The notes beneath the pieces were generated by a model that saw only the letters and a program-made list of their open reading frames with translations, ran no database searches and was not told where the DNA came from. A DNA stretch of 22,547 nt from a virus. The position numbers were made by a program, and so were the translations under genes. The stretch is from the IMG/VR virus record IMGVR_UViG_3300027782_000389, positions 1 to 22,547 of that record. One strand, 5' to 3'. Each line of letters opens with the position of its first letter. Within the stretch, counting starts at the first letter, position 1. Shown in pieces: positions 1 through 4,991 of this stretch.

Positions 1-37
1 CAACAAAAACATCTATGTTTACTTTCCAAACTTTCAT
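1..37 (-). CDS. Truncated small phage gene, 5' end only
   Basis: Only the first 12 codons lie in the window (MKVWKVNIDVFV). The start ATG overlaps the TGA stop of the upstream gene as ATGA, and a GGAG sequence lies 8 nt upstream of it inside that gene. The same arrangement occurs at two other junctions of this minus-strand run, which supports a real start. No function can be assigned from 12 residues. Confidence 0.5.
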   Translation of the reverse strand, partial: MKVWKVNIDVFV

Positions 38-216
38 TTTGATTTCTCCAAACTATTTAATTTAGTGGGTTTTGCTTGTTTTAAAACAGTCTTTGCAAGT
101 TCAATGTCATGGGACAAGGCTTCAATCCATGCGCCATCCTCTATGTAACTATCGGCTGACTGCATAAGGTTTTTCAAGGCATTGCGTAGCAGTTTGATTT
201 TTTCTTGGTCGGTCAT
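34..216 (-). CDS. Small helical hypothetical protein (60 aa)
   Basis: I do not recognise a named family. The protein is predicted helical and mixed-charge, with a Leu/Ala heptad-like pattern (LLRNALKNL, then IELAKTVLKQA), so it may be a small helical-bundle or coiled-coil accessory protein. The start is well supported: AAGGAG lies 8 nt before the ATG. Its stop overlaps the next start in an ATGA, so translation of the two is probably coupled. It belongs to the minus-strand run of tiny accessory genes whose transcription would start in the 2010-2326 control region. Confidence 0.7.
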   Translation of the reverse strand: MTDQEKIKLLRNALKNLMQSADSYIEDGAWIEALSHDIELAKTVLKQAKPTKLNSLEKSK

Positions 217-229
217 CGGATGGTCTCCT

Positions 230-544
230 TTAGTGCGTCAATGAATAATGGTGGTCGATGGTGTCGCGGATCAGGTCAAGGTTTCGCGTAGCCTGTGCGT
301 GTTGTTCCTCGACTGTGCGCTGAGTCACTCGGGCGGGGCGGGTGCTCAAGATTGTTTTGTCGTAGTCTTTAAACGGCTCGTAATAGAAATAATTTCCGTC
401 TTTGTGTTCGACTGTCGCGGTGGTGCAGAGAGACCCGCCCCATCGTTTCATCGTGAGGATTCTCAGGCGCATGGTGTCGTTAATCTCAACGTGAGATTCT
501 GTGACCCATCCTCGGTGTATTGATTTGTGAGTTTTGGTTTGCAT
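230..544 (-). CDS. Hypothetical phage protein (104 aa)
   Basis: No domain is recognised. The protein is basic and rich in Thr, His, Arg and Tyr. Its N-terminal half (ESHVEINDTMRLRILTMKR) looks beta-stranded, and its C-terminal third (EEQHAQATRNLDLIRDTID) looks helical. There is no signal peptide or membrane segment. The start has AGGAG 8 nt upstream. A plus-strand reading frame of 91 codons lies antisense to it, but the minus frame has the ribosome binding site and fits the neighbouring gene run. The upstream gap to the next gene holds a stable hairpin (580-599). Confidence 0.65.
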   Translation of the reverse strand: MQTKTHKSIHRGWVTESHVEINDTMRLRILTMKRWGGSLCTTATVEHKDGNYFYYEPFKDYDKTILSTRPARVTQRTVEEQHAQATRNLDLIRDTIDHHYSLTH

Positions 545-579
545 TTAGTTTTCTCCTGTTCGGGCAAAAGTACCCTCCA

Positions 580-599
580 AAGCCCTCGGTTAAGGGCTT
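580..599 (-). other. Intergenic hairpin, copy 1
   Basis: A perfect 7-bp stem (AAGCCCT / AGGGCTT) with a 6-nt loop sits between two minus-strand genes. Almost the same hairpin, with the same flanks (CCAAAGCCCT on one side and GGGCTTCAGGC on the other, plus-strand reading), occurs at 1455-1474. There is no T-run after it on the minus strand, so it is not a typical intrinsic terminator. It could be an RNA-processing or stability element. Confidence 0.5.
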
Positions 600-606
600 C
601 AGGCGG

Positions 607-780
607 TCATCTAGCCTCTGCCCTGCCCAGTTCAAACAATCGGATGATCTCTAAGCGGTTGGCGCGGTCTTGGGCGGTGGCATTGGCTAGCCAAGTGCGG
701 TAGAAATTCGCGCGGGTGCTGCTTTTTGTTCGCTCAAATTTATAGCCCATATCAATGATGTAAGCGGGTGGGTAGTTCAT
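607..780 (-). CDS. Very small hypothetical protein (57 aa)
   Basis: This reading frame begins ATGAACTACCC and encodes 57 residues starting MNYPPAYIIDMGYKFE and ending RLFELGRAEAR. Its ATG overlaps the TGA of the upstream gene (ATGA), matching two other junctions of this run. The sequence is protein-like, with an aromatic N-terminus and an amphipathic Arg/Glu/Leu helix at the C-terminus. It fills a stretch that would otherwise be an unexplained gap in a densely packed operon. Function is unknown. Confidence 0.6.
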   Translation of the reverse strand: MNYPPAYIIDMGYKFERTKSSTRANFYRTWLANATAQDRANRLEIIRLFELGRAEAR

Positions 781-926
781 CCCGTGACCCCCTCAATGAC
801 AGAGAAAATGCGGTCTAATTCCTCATTGCTTAGATCAAGCTCGCGGGCGATCAGGTCGCCAGTTGCTTGGTGAGACAAAGCTACTCGGGCGATCTCTAAA
901 ATTGTTTGTAAATCTGATTTGCTCAT
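777..926 (-). CDS. Small acidic helical hypothetical protein (49 aa)
   Basis: The frame is open further upstream to 1010, but the likely start is the ATG at 926. It overlaps the TGA of the previous gene (ATGA) and has AAGGAG just upstream, encoded within that gene's last codons. The resulting 49-residue protein begins MSKSDLQTIL and is almost entirely predicted helix (ARVALSHQATGDLIAREL, then EELDRIFSVIEG). No family is recognised. The size and charge pattern suit a small regulatory or anti-host accessory protein, but that is only an inference. Confidence 0.6.
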   Translation of the reverse strand: MSKSDLQTILEIARVALSHQATGDLIARELDLSNEELDRIFSVIEGVTG

Positions 927-1210
927 GTTGTCTCCTTTTGCACCGAGTAAATGCCCGCCATGTATGCCGCGATAAGGTCGCTTAGTTGTCGTGCGCTTAC
1001 ATGACCACAAGAAAAGATGTCAGAACACCCGCCCGATTCGCCTACCATGCGGGAAAGGGCAAAGCCCCCATAAGCCCCGTCTAGGTGGTAATTGCCGATA
1101 TTGGCAAAGTGTTTCCCGTTCTCGGTGCGGTAGGCATTTAAAGGGTTGCCCGTGATTTGGTTTAATGTGTTGATCTGAGTTTCTAAAAATTTGCGTGTGA
1201 TTCTTTGCAT
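923..1210 (-). CDS. Hypothetical phage protein (95 aa)
   Basis: The family is not recognised. The first 20 residues (MQRITRKFLETQINTLNQI) look helical. The middle is Gly/Tyr-rich (NYHLDGAYGGFALSRM), followed by a Cys-containing segment (GGCSDIFSCGH) and a C-terminal helix (SARQLSDLIAAYMAG). The ATG follows AAGGA at 6 nt. This kind of protein, with a conserved Gly/Tyr core and a C-terminal helix, is common among small early genes of phages infecting Burkholderiales, which is background knowledge rather than a search result. Confidence 0.65.
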   Translation of the reverse strand: MQRITRKFLETQINTLNQITGNPLNAYRTENGKHFANIGNYHLDGAYGGFALSRMVGESGGCSDIFSCGHVSARQLSDLIAAYMAGIYSVQKETT

Positions 1211-1219
1211 GATGTTTCC

Positions 1220-1420
1220 TTACTTGGTTGATTCGAGGTGTGCGTGTAACTGCTCAAGGACTTGGGCGCGAGTGCCGGAGTAGCCCTCGGCCTTTAAGAT
1301 TTTGTAAGCTGAATCCCCGCGCTTTTTCATTCCCGCAATCTCAAGCCGCAAGGCGGCTCGGAGGGTCAAAAGGCGGTAACGGGCGATCTGCTCGGGTGTG
1401 TCTAAAACTATTGCGTTCAT
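1220..1420 (-). CDS. Small conserved phage hypothetical protein (66 aa)
   Basis: A short helical protein with the pattern LRLEIAGMKKRGDSAYKIL followed by a Gly/Thr loop and a helix ending VLEQLHAHL. I recall similar short proteins with an 'LRLEI-x-GM ... G-x-SAY' pattern in phages and prophages of Betaproteobacteria, always without an assigned function. AAGGAG lies 5 nt before the ATG. It is separated from the upstream gene by about 60 bp carrying the second intergenic hairpin. Confidence 0.7.
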   Translation of the reverse strand: MNAIVLDTPEQIARYRLLTLRAALRLEIAGMKKRGDSAYKILKAEGYSGTRAQVLEQLHAHLESTK

Positions 1421-1454
1421 GGTTTCTCCTTTGGTGGTTGGTAAGTAATCCCCA

Positions 1455-1474
1455 AAGCCCTCACAGGAGGGCTT
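1455..1474 (-). other. Intergenic hairpin, copy 2
   Basis: A perfect 8-bp stem (AAGCCCTC / GAGGGCTT) with the 4-nt loop ACAG lies in the gap between two minus-strand genes. It shares stem sequence and flanks with the hairpin at 580-599, so the two look like copies of one element. It is not followed by a T-run on the minus strand. Confidence 0.5.
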
Positions 1475-1484
1475 CAGGCATGGC

Positions 1485-1724
1485 TTAACGCTTTGCTTTA
1501 GGCTCGAAGAACCCTACCCACTGAGTGCCCTCTACTTGGGGTTGATACATCTTGATTTCGTAGGCGGCATCGTGCGGAACAGGCACAAGGAACAGGTTGT
1601 AAGGTTTACCCTCTTTGTCCATGTGTTTTATGAGTTGGCGAAGGTCTCGCGTCTCGTTGGTGGTTATCCAAGTCCAAACGGACGAGGCGAAAAAGTGGCA
1701 GTTTTCAGGTTGGTTGTTTGTCAT
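1485..1724 (-). CDS. Hypothetical phage protein (79 aa)
   Basis: No known domain is recognised. The C-terminal half (YNLFLVPVPHDAAYEIKMY, then QWVGFFEPK) has alternating hydrophobic residues typical of a small beta sheet. The N-terminal half contains a Trp/Thr-rich strand and a short helix. The start ATG has AAGGA 7 nt upstream. A longer open frame runs antisense (1536-2006), but the minus-strand frame has the ribosome binding site and sits in the co-directional run. Confidence 0.6.
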   Translation of the reverse strand: MTNNQPENCHFFASSVWTWITTNETRDLRQLIKHMDKEGKPYNLFLVPVPHDAAYEIKMYQPQVEGTQWVGFFEPKAKR

Positions 1725-1739
1725 GGTTTTTCCTTTGGG

Positions 1740-2009
1740 TTATTGGCGTTTGAAATTTGCGCCGTCGATCATCATTCGGAAGATGCCGTTTTCGAAGGCG
1801 AAGACAACGGCCTTGGAAGCGGTCTCGGAGATCGAGCAGGTGTCACAGGTCACAGTCAGTCCGTCGTCAGTCCTACGCACGATCAGGTCGTGTTGGTCAT
1901 TGAGCTTGAAGCGGGCAACGGGTTGAGCTTTGCGAGCTTTGATTTGTTCTCCTACGACTTTGCGAATACTTTGTGTCATGGTGTCGCTGATTGGTTGGTT
2001 GGTTAACAT
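1740..2009 (-). CDS. Hypothetical early protein, first gene of the leftward run (89 aa)
   Basis: The start is placed at the ATG at 2009, which has AAGGAT 7 nt upstream. The frame continues to a TTG at 2015, but that codon lies closer to the ribosome binding site than is usual. The protein has a basic N-terminal helix (SIRKVVGEQIKARK), then beta-like segments with a CxxC pair (CDTC, residues 55-58), and ends ANFKRQ. A single CxxC is not enough for a zinc site unless the protein dimerises. As the first gene after the divergent control region it would be the earliest transcribed of this set. Function is unknown. Confidence 0.6.
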   Translation of the reverse strand: MLTNQPISDTMTQSIRKVVGEQIKARKAQPVARFKLNDQHDLIVRRTDDGLTVTCDTCSISETASKAVVFAFENGIFRMMIDGANFKRQ

Positions 2010-2030
2010 TATCAATCCTTTTGCAAGTTG

Positions 2031-2082
2031 GTGTAAAGCAGTGTAACGAAATGTTGTGCCTTACACTATATAAGCATAATAG
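2031..2082. promoter_or_regulatory. Candidate divergent promoter with operator-like repeats
   Basis: GTGTAA occurs at 2031-2036 and again exactly 10 bp later at 2041-2046, and its reverse complement TTACAC lies at 2061-2066. One helical turn between direct copies plus an inverted copy is typical of an operator. It abuts the AT-rich stretch TATATAAGCATAATA, which can serve as a -10 on either strand, but no good -35 at 16-18 bp was found. The cluster lies 22-57 bp upstream of the leftward start codon, so a bound protein could control the small-gene run. Confidence 0.35.
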
Positions 2083-2223
2083 AATCGTGCCATGTATCAA
2101 AAAAGCCTTTAAAAACAACGCTAGGGGATTTCCCTATGTAATACGTTTGGTTTCAAAAGTGCAGTGATTCATGATTTGATATTGAAAACAAAATCATTAC
2201 AAAAACAAGCTGCCTAAAAGGTC

Positions 2224-2250
2224 TAGAAAATTGTTTTATTTTCTGTTCCA
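2224..2250 (-). repeat. Split, inverted relative of the 13-bp repeat
   Basis: Read on the minus strand, this segment contains TGGAACA followed, after a short AT-rich insertion, by ACAATTTTCTA. These are the two halves of the unit repeated at 3068-3191 on the plus strand. The terminase small subunit gene therefore lies between an inverted, interrupted copy and the direct array. Confidence 0.5.
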
Positions 2251-2269
2251 ATCGCGCCCGTAAGGAACT

Positions 2270-2291
2270 AGCGAAGCGGGACGGCTTTGCT
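2270..2291 (+). other. Leader hairpin before the terminase small subunit gene
   Basis: An 8-bp RNA stem (AGCGAAGC with GCTTTGCT, one G-U pair) and a 6-nt loop can form about 20 nt before the ribosome binding site of the gene at 2327. It has no following T-run. It may be a translation or stability element, or may be fortuitous. Confidence 0.3.
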
Positions 2292-2326
2292 TACTATTCC
2301 CCCAATCAAGTAGGAGAGAACACACC

Positions 2327-3064
2327 ATGAAGACACTAAGCAGAAAGCAGATCAAGGAAGGACTAGAACAAGTCCCAATGGCTGACATCCTCGGTGTATC
2401 CCGCAAGGCGATCACACCCAAAATGCAAGCGTTCGCCCAAGAGGTCGCTAAGGGTTCAACGAAGGCTGACGCATACCGCAAGGCGTACAAACCAAACGCA
2501 AGCAAGCATACGCTAGCGAGTAAGCCTTACGAGCTAGCCAAGGACGTAAGGATTCAGGCAGAGATCGAAGCCTATCAACTGGCAATTGAGGCGAGTAAAC
2601 ATCGCACCCCTGCGGCTTTGAGGGAGTTGGTCATTCAATCCCTTGTCCAAGTAGTGATCGACCCAAAGGCCAAACAGTCCACCAAAGTGGCGGCCGCTAA
2701 GGTGCTTGGCACAGTCACGGAAGTGGCGGCATTCACTGAGCGCAAGCAAGTGCACACGATAAGCAGTAGTGCAGACACCAAGGCGCAGATCATGGCGCAG
2801 TTGCGGCAGATGCTTAACGGGCGCGCGGAAGACGCGACGATAATAGAGGCGGACACGCTATTAAAAGAGTTGGCAGGCGAGACCCACCCCAGTGCCACCC
2901 CCCAAGCCAGCCAAGCGGAGTCCCATCTACAGTTACATACTATTCCACCCGAATCAACCCATTCAGGATCGGTTTCACCAACCCAACAAGATTTGGCCCC
3001 ACCCCCAAAAAATCCGTGGGGCGAGAACCCCACCCCTTCGTTTAGGGAAGACCCCCCGGCCTAG
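2327..3064 (+). CDS. terS: Terminase small subunit (TerS)
   Basis: It recognises phage DNA and presents it to the large subunit for packaging. Residues 29-85 fit the Terminase_2-type N-terminal helical region: ITPKMQAFAQEVAKGSTK, then ADAYRKAY, then a VRIQAEIEAY helix, a pattern shared by many TerS proteins. A second helical part (97-140) would form the oligomerisation core. Residues 185-245 are a low-complexity Pro/Ser/Thr/Gln tail, unusual in length and probably disordered. The start has AGGAG 10 nt upstream. The gene precedes the large subunit, separated by a repeat array and a small winged-helix gene. The functional call is from motif recognition and position; the symbol is generic. Confidence 0.8.
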   Translation: MKTLSRKQIKEGLEQVPMADILGVSRKAITPKMQAFAQEVAKGSTKADAYRKAYKPNASKHTLASKPYELAKDVRIQAEIEAYQLAIEASKHRTPAALRELVIQSLVQVVIDPKAKQSTKVAAAKVLGTVTEVAAFTERKQVHTISSSADTKAQIMAQLRQMLNGRAEDATIIEADTLLKELAGETHPSATPQASQAESHLQLHTIPPESTHSGSVSPTQQDLAPPPKNPWGENPTPSFREDPPA

Positions 3065-3067
3065 AAT

Positions 3068-3191
3068 CTGGAACAATTTTCTACAAAAAATTTTCTAGAA
3101 TCTGGAACAATTTTCTAGGTTGTAGAAACTGGAACAATTTTCTAAAAACTGGAACAATTTTCTACGATGCAGAAAACAGAACAATTTTCTA
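3068..3191 (+). repeat. Array of five 13-bp direct repeats between terminase genes
   Basis: The exact 13-mer GAACAATTTTCTA occurs at 3071-3083, 3105-3117, 3132-3144, 3152-3164 and 3179-3191. Four copies are preceded by CTG and one by ACA. A degenerate copy with two mismatches lies at 3085-3097. Start-to-start distances of the exact copies are 34, 27, 20 and 27 bp. Several units are flanked by TAGAA, so each can pair TAGAA with TTCTA as a small dyad. The first unit begins 4 bp after the TerS stop codon. Plausible roles are a TerS recognition (pac/cos-type) site, an operator for the downstream winged-helix protein, or an iteron origin. Confidence 0.85.
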
Positions 3192-3272
3192 CGATTTATG
3201 AGAGTACAGATAAATAAGAAGATGACGGCTCGAAAGAGTGACATGACGTTTAACGAGTGTATGGAGGTAGAT

Positions 3273-3497
3273 ATGACCCCGGTGCAGAAGGAAGTGTTTT
3301 TGATTATTGATGAGTGGTGGAAGAGGTATGGGTTCAGTCCTTCTTTAAAGGATATAGCCCATCAGAGGGGAAAGATGAGTATGTCTAATACTTCTAAAAT
3401 AATTAAGCGGCTTGTGAATATAGGTGTTATAAAGAAGGTGGATAGACAGGGTAGGACGATAAGACCTGTGTATATTAACTTTAGAAATTTGGAATGA
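3273..3497 (+). CDS. LexA-like winged-helix DNA-binding protein (74 aa)
   Basis: The protein matches the N-terminal DNA-binding domain of LexA: MTPVQKEVFLIIDEWW, then GFSPSLKDIAHQRG, then a recognition-helix region SNTSKIIKRLVNIGVIKK and a wing ending RTIRPVYI. The LexA peptidase half is absent, so it cannot self-cleave like LexA. The frame is open from an ATG at 3198, but the ATG at 3273 is preferred: GGAGGT lies 4 nt upstream and the protein then begins where LexA begins. Its stop overlaps the next start as ATGA, coupling it to the terminase large subunit. It may be a regulator binding the adjacent repeats, or a packaging accessory. Confidence 0.75.
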   Translation: MTPVQKEVFLIIDEWWKRYGFSPSLKDIAHQRGKMSMSNTSKIIKRLVNIGVIKKVDRQGRTIRPVYINFRNLE

Positions 3498-4984
3498 AGC
3501 TAGAAGATTTGATTGAGAAGTTGCCTGCGAACGAGCAGGAGGAGTTCTTGGCGAGTGTTGAGATGTATAAGAGTGCATTAACTCGGGAAAAGTGTCATGC
3601 TTCTTTTATGGAATATATCAAGGAGATGTGGCCGGGGTTCGTGGGAGGAAGACACCACTCTCTAATGGCTAAGAAGTTTGAAGATATTGCTAATGGGAAG
3701 ATTAAGAGATTGATTATCAATATGGCTCCTCGGCATACAAAGTCAGAGTTTGCTTCTTATCTTTTACCTTCATGGTTTCTTGGCCGTTTCCCGAATAAAA
3801 AGGTTATCCAGTGTTCTAACACGGCGGATTTAGCGGTGGGTTTCGGAAGGAAGGTTAGGAACTTAGTAGATTCAGAACAGTACTCTAGGATCTTTCCTAA
3901 TGTAAGTTTGAGACAGGACAGTAAAGCTGCCGGTAGGTGGGCGACCAGTGGGGGTGGAGAGTACTTCGCTATTGGTGTTCAGGGTACGGTAACGGGTAAG
4001 GGTGCAGATCTTTTAATTATTGACGATCCGCATTCTGAACAAGAAGCGGCTTTAGCTCAGGGAGATCCTACTGTATTTGATAAAGTTTACGAGTGGTACA
4101 CCTCTGGCCCTAGACAGCGACTTCAGCCGGGTGGGGCTATTGTTGTTGTGATGACGCGCTGGTCGGAGAAAGACCTGACTGGTAGGATCATTAAGGATGC
4201 AGCCAGTAGGGATAAAGGGGAGGAGTGGGAGGTAATTGAGTTACCAGCAATCATGCCGAGTGGGAAACCTTTGTGGCCTGAGTTTTGGAGTTTGGAAGAG
4301 TTGGAGGCTTTGAGAGATGAGTTGCCTCCTAGTAAGTGGAACGCCCAGTATCAACAAAGTCCCACGGGAGAAGAGGGAGCTTTAGTTAAAAGGGAGTGGT
4401 GGAAGATTTGGGAGAAGGAGGATCCTCCTAAGTGTGAATTTATCATTCAGAGTTGGGATACTGCTTTTACTAAGAATGAGAGATCAGACTATTCCGCCTG
4501 CGTGACTTTGGGTGTTTTTCACATGAACGAGAACCCCGAGGATGTGAACATTATTTTGTTGGATGCTTTTCAAAAGAGGATGGAGTTTCCTGAATTAAAA
4601 GAGAAAGCATACAACCACTATAAAGATTGGGAGCCGGATGCTTTTGTTGTGGAGGCTAAGGCCGCAGGAGCGCCGTTGATATTTGAATTAAGACGGATGG
4701 GGATTGTGGTGAGTGAATACACCCCGAGTAGAGGAAATGATAAGTTTGTGCGACTAAATTCGGTGACTGATTTGTTCAAGTCGGGTAAAGTATGGGCACC
4801 TGATACGAGGTGGGCGCACGAGTTGGTTGAGCAGATGGCGGCGTTTCCAAACGCAGATCACGATGACTTGGTTGATGCTTGTGTCCAAGGCTTAATTCGT
4901 TTCAGACAAGGTGGGTTTTTGCGGCTTGATACAGACGAGCGCGAAGATCTAGTCGGCTTTAGAAAAAAGCACGTTTACTATTGA
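3494..4984 (+). CDS. terL: Terminase large subunit (TerL), packaging ATPase/nuclease
   Basis: This is the motor that cuts concatemeric DNA and pumps it through the portal. The ATPase part shows a variant Walker A (MAPRHTKSE, about 77-85), Walker B (LLIIDDPH, 173-180) and a coupling motif (VMTRW, 219-223). The RNase H-like nuclease part has acidic residues at D322 (QSWDTAF), E387 (VVEAKAAG) and D457/D458/D461 (HDDLVDA). The length of 496 aa is normal. There is no clear ribosome binding site: the ATGA overlap with the winged-helix gene suggests coupled translation. Arg codons here are often AGG/AGA, unlike the capsid genes downstream. Confidence 0.95.
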   Translation: MKLEDLIEKLPANEQEEFLASVEMYKSALTREKCHASFMEYIKEMWPGFVGGRHHSLMAKKFEDIANGKIKRLIINMAPRHTKSEFASYLLPSWFLGRFPNKKVIQCSNTADLAVGFGRKVRNLVDSEQYSRIFPNVSLRQDSKAAGRWATSGGGEYFAIGVQGTVTGKGADLLIIDDPHSEQEAALAQGDPTVFDKVYEWYTSGPRQRLQPGGAIVVVMTRWSEKDLTGRIIKDAASRDKGEEWEVIELPAIMPSGKPLWPEFWSLEELEALRDELPPSKWNAQYQQSPTGEEGALVKREWWKIWEKEDPPKCEFIIQSWDTAFTKNERSDYSACVTLGVFHMNENPEDVNIILLDAFQKRMEFPELKEKAYNHYKDWEPDAFVVEAKAAGAPLIFELRRMGIVVSEYTPSRGNDKFVRLNSVTDLFKSGKVWAPDTRWAHELVEQMAAFPNADHDDLVDACVQGLIRFRQGGFLRLDTDEREDLVGFRKKHVYY

Positions 4985-4991
4985 GGCTCTC

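Larger units (their letters stand above)
2010..2326. other. Divergent intergenic control region, no gene seen
   Basis: This 317-bp stretch separates the leftward small genes from the rightward packaging genes. It is AT-rich in its left two thirds and holds, in order: the GTGTAA/TTACAC repeat cluster (2031-2066), an AT-rich promoter-like core (2067-2082), a short dyad TAGGG-GATTT-CCCTA (2122-2136), a split, inverted relative of the later 13-bp repeats (2224-2250), and an RNA-type hairpin (2270-2291) ahead of the ribosome binding site of the next gene. No convincing coding frame lies in it. Confidence 0.5.

Noticed and set aside
777-1010. Longer version of the 49-aa gene starting at 1010
   Set aside because: The extra residues are antisense-like and overlap the previous gene by 88 bp, while the ATG at 926 has a ribosome binding site and an ATGA junction.
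1536-2006. Plus-strand open frame of 156 codons
   Set aside because: It is antisense to two minus-strand genes that have ribosome binding sites and fit the gene run. It lacks its own ribosome binding site and its protein looks random.
2076-2092. Sigma-54 type promoter (TGGCAC on the minus strand)
   Set aside because: The -24 element matches but the -12 position reads TATTA instead of TTGCA, and no activator site is evident.
2635-3033. Minus-strand open frame of 132 codons
   Set aside because: It is fully antisense to the terminase small subunit gene and has no recognisable domain or ribosome binding site.
3068-3191. CRISPR array
   Set aside because: The repeats are only 13-16 bp with 4-18 bp between them and no cas genes are near, far from CRISPR dimensions.
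3198-3272. Upstream start for the winged-helix gene
   Set aside because: No ribosome binding site precedes 3198 and the extra 25 residues have no match to the LexA fold. GGAGGT favours 3273, though the longer form cannot be excluded.
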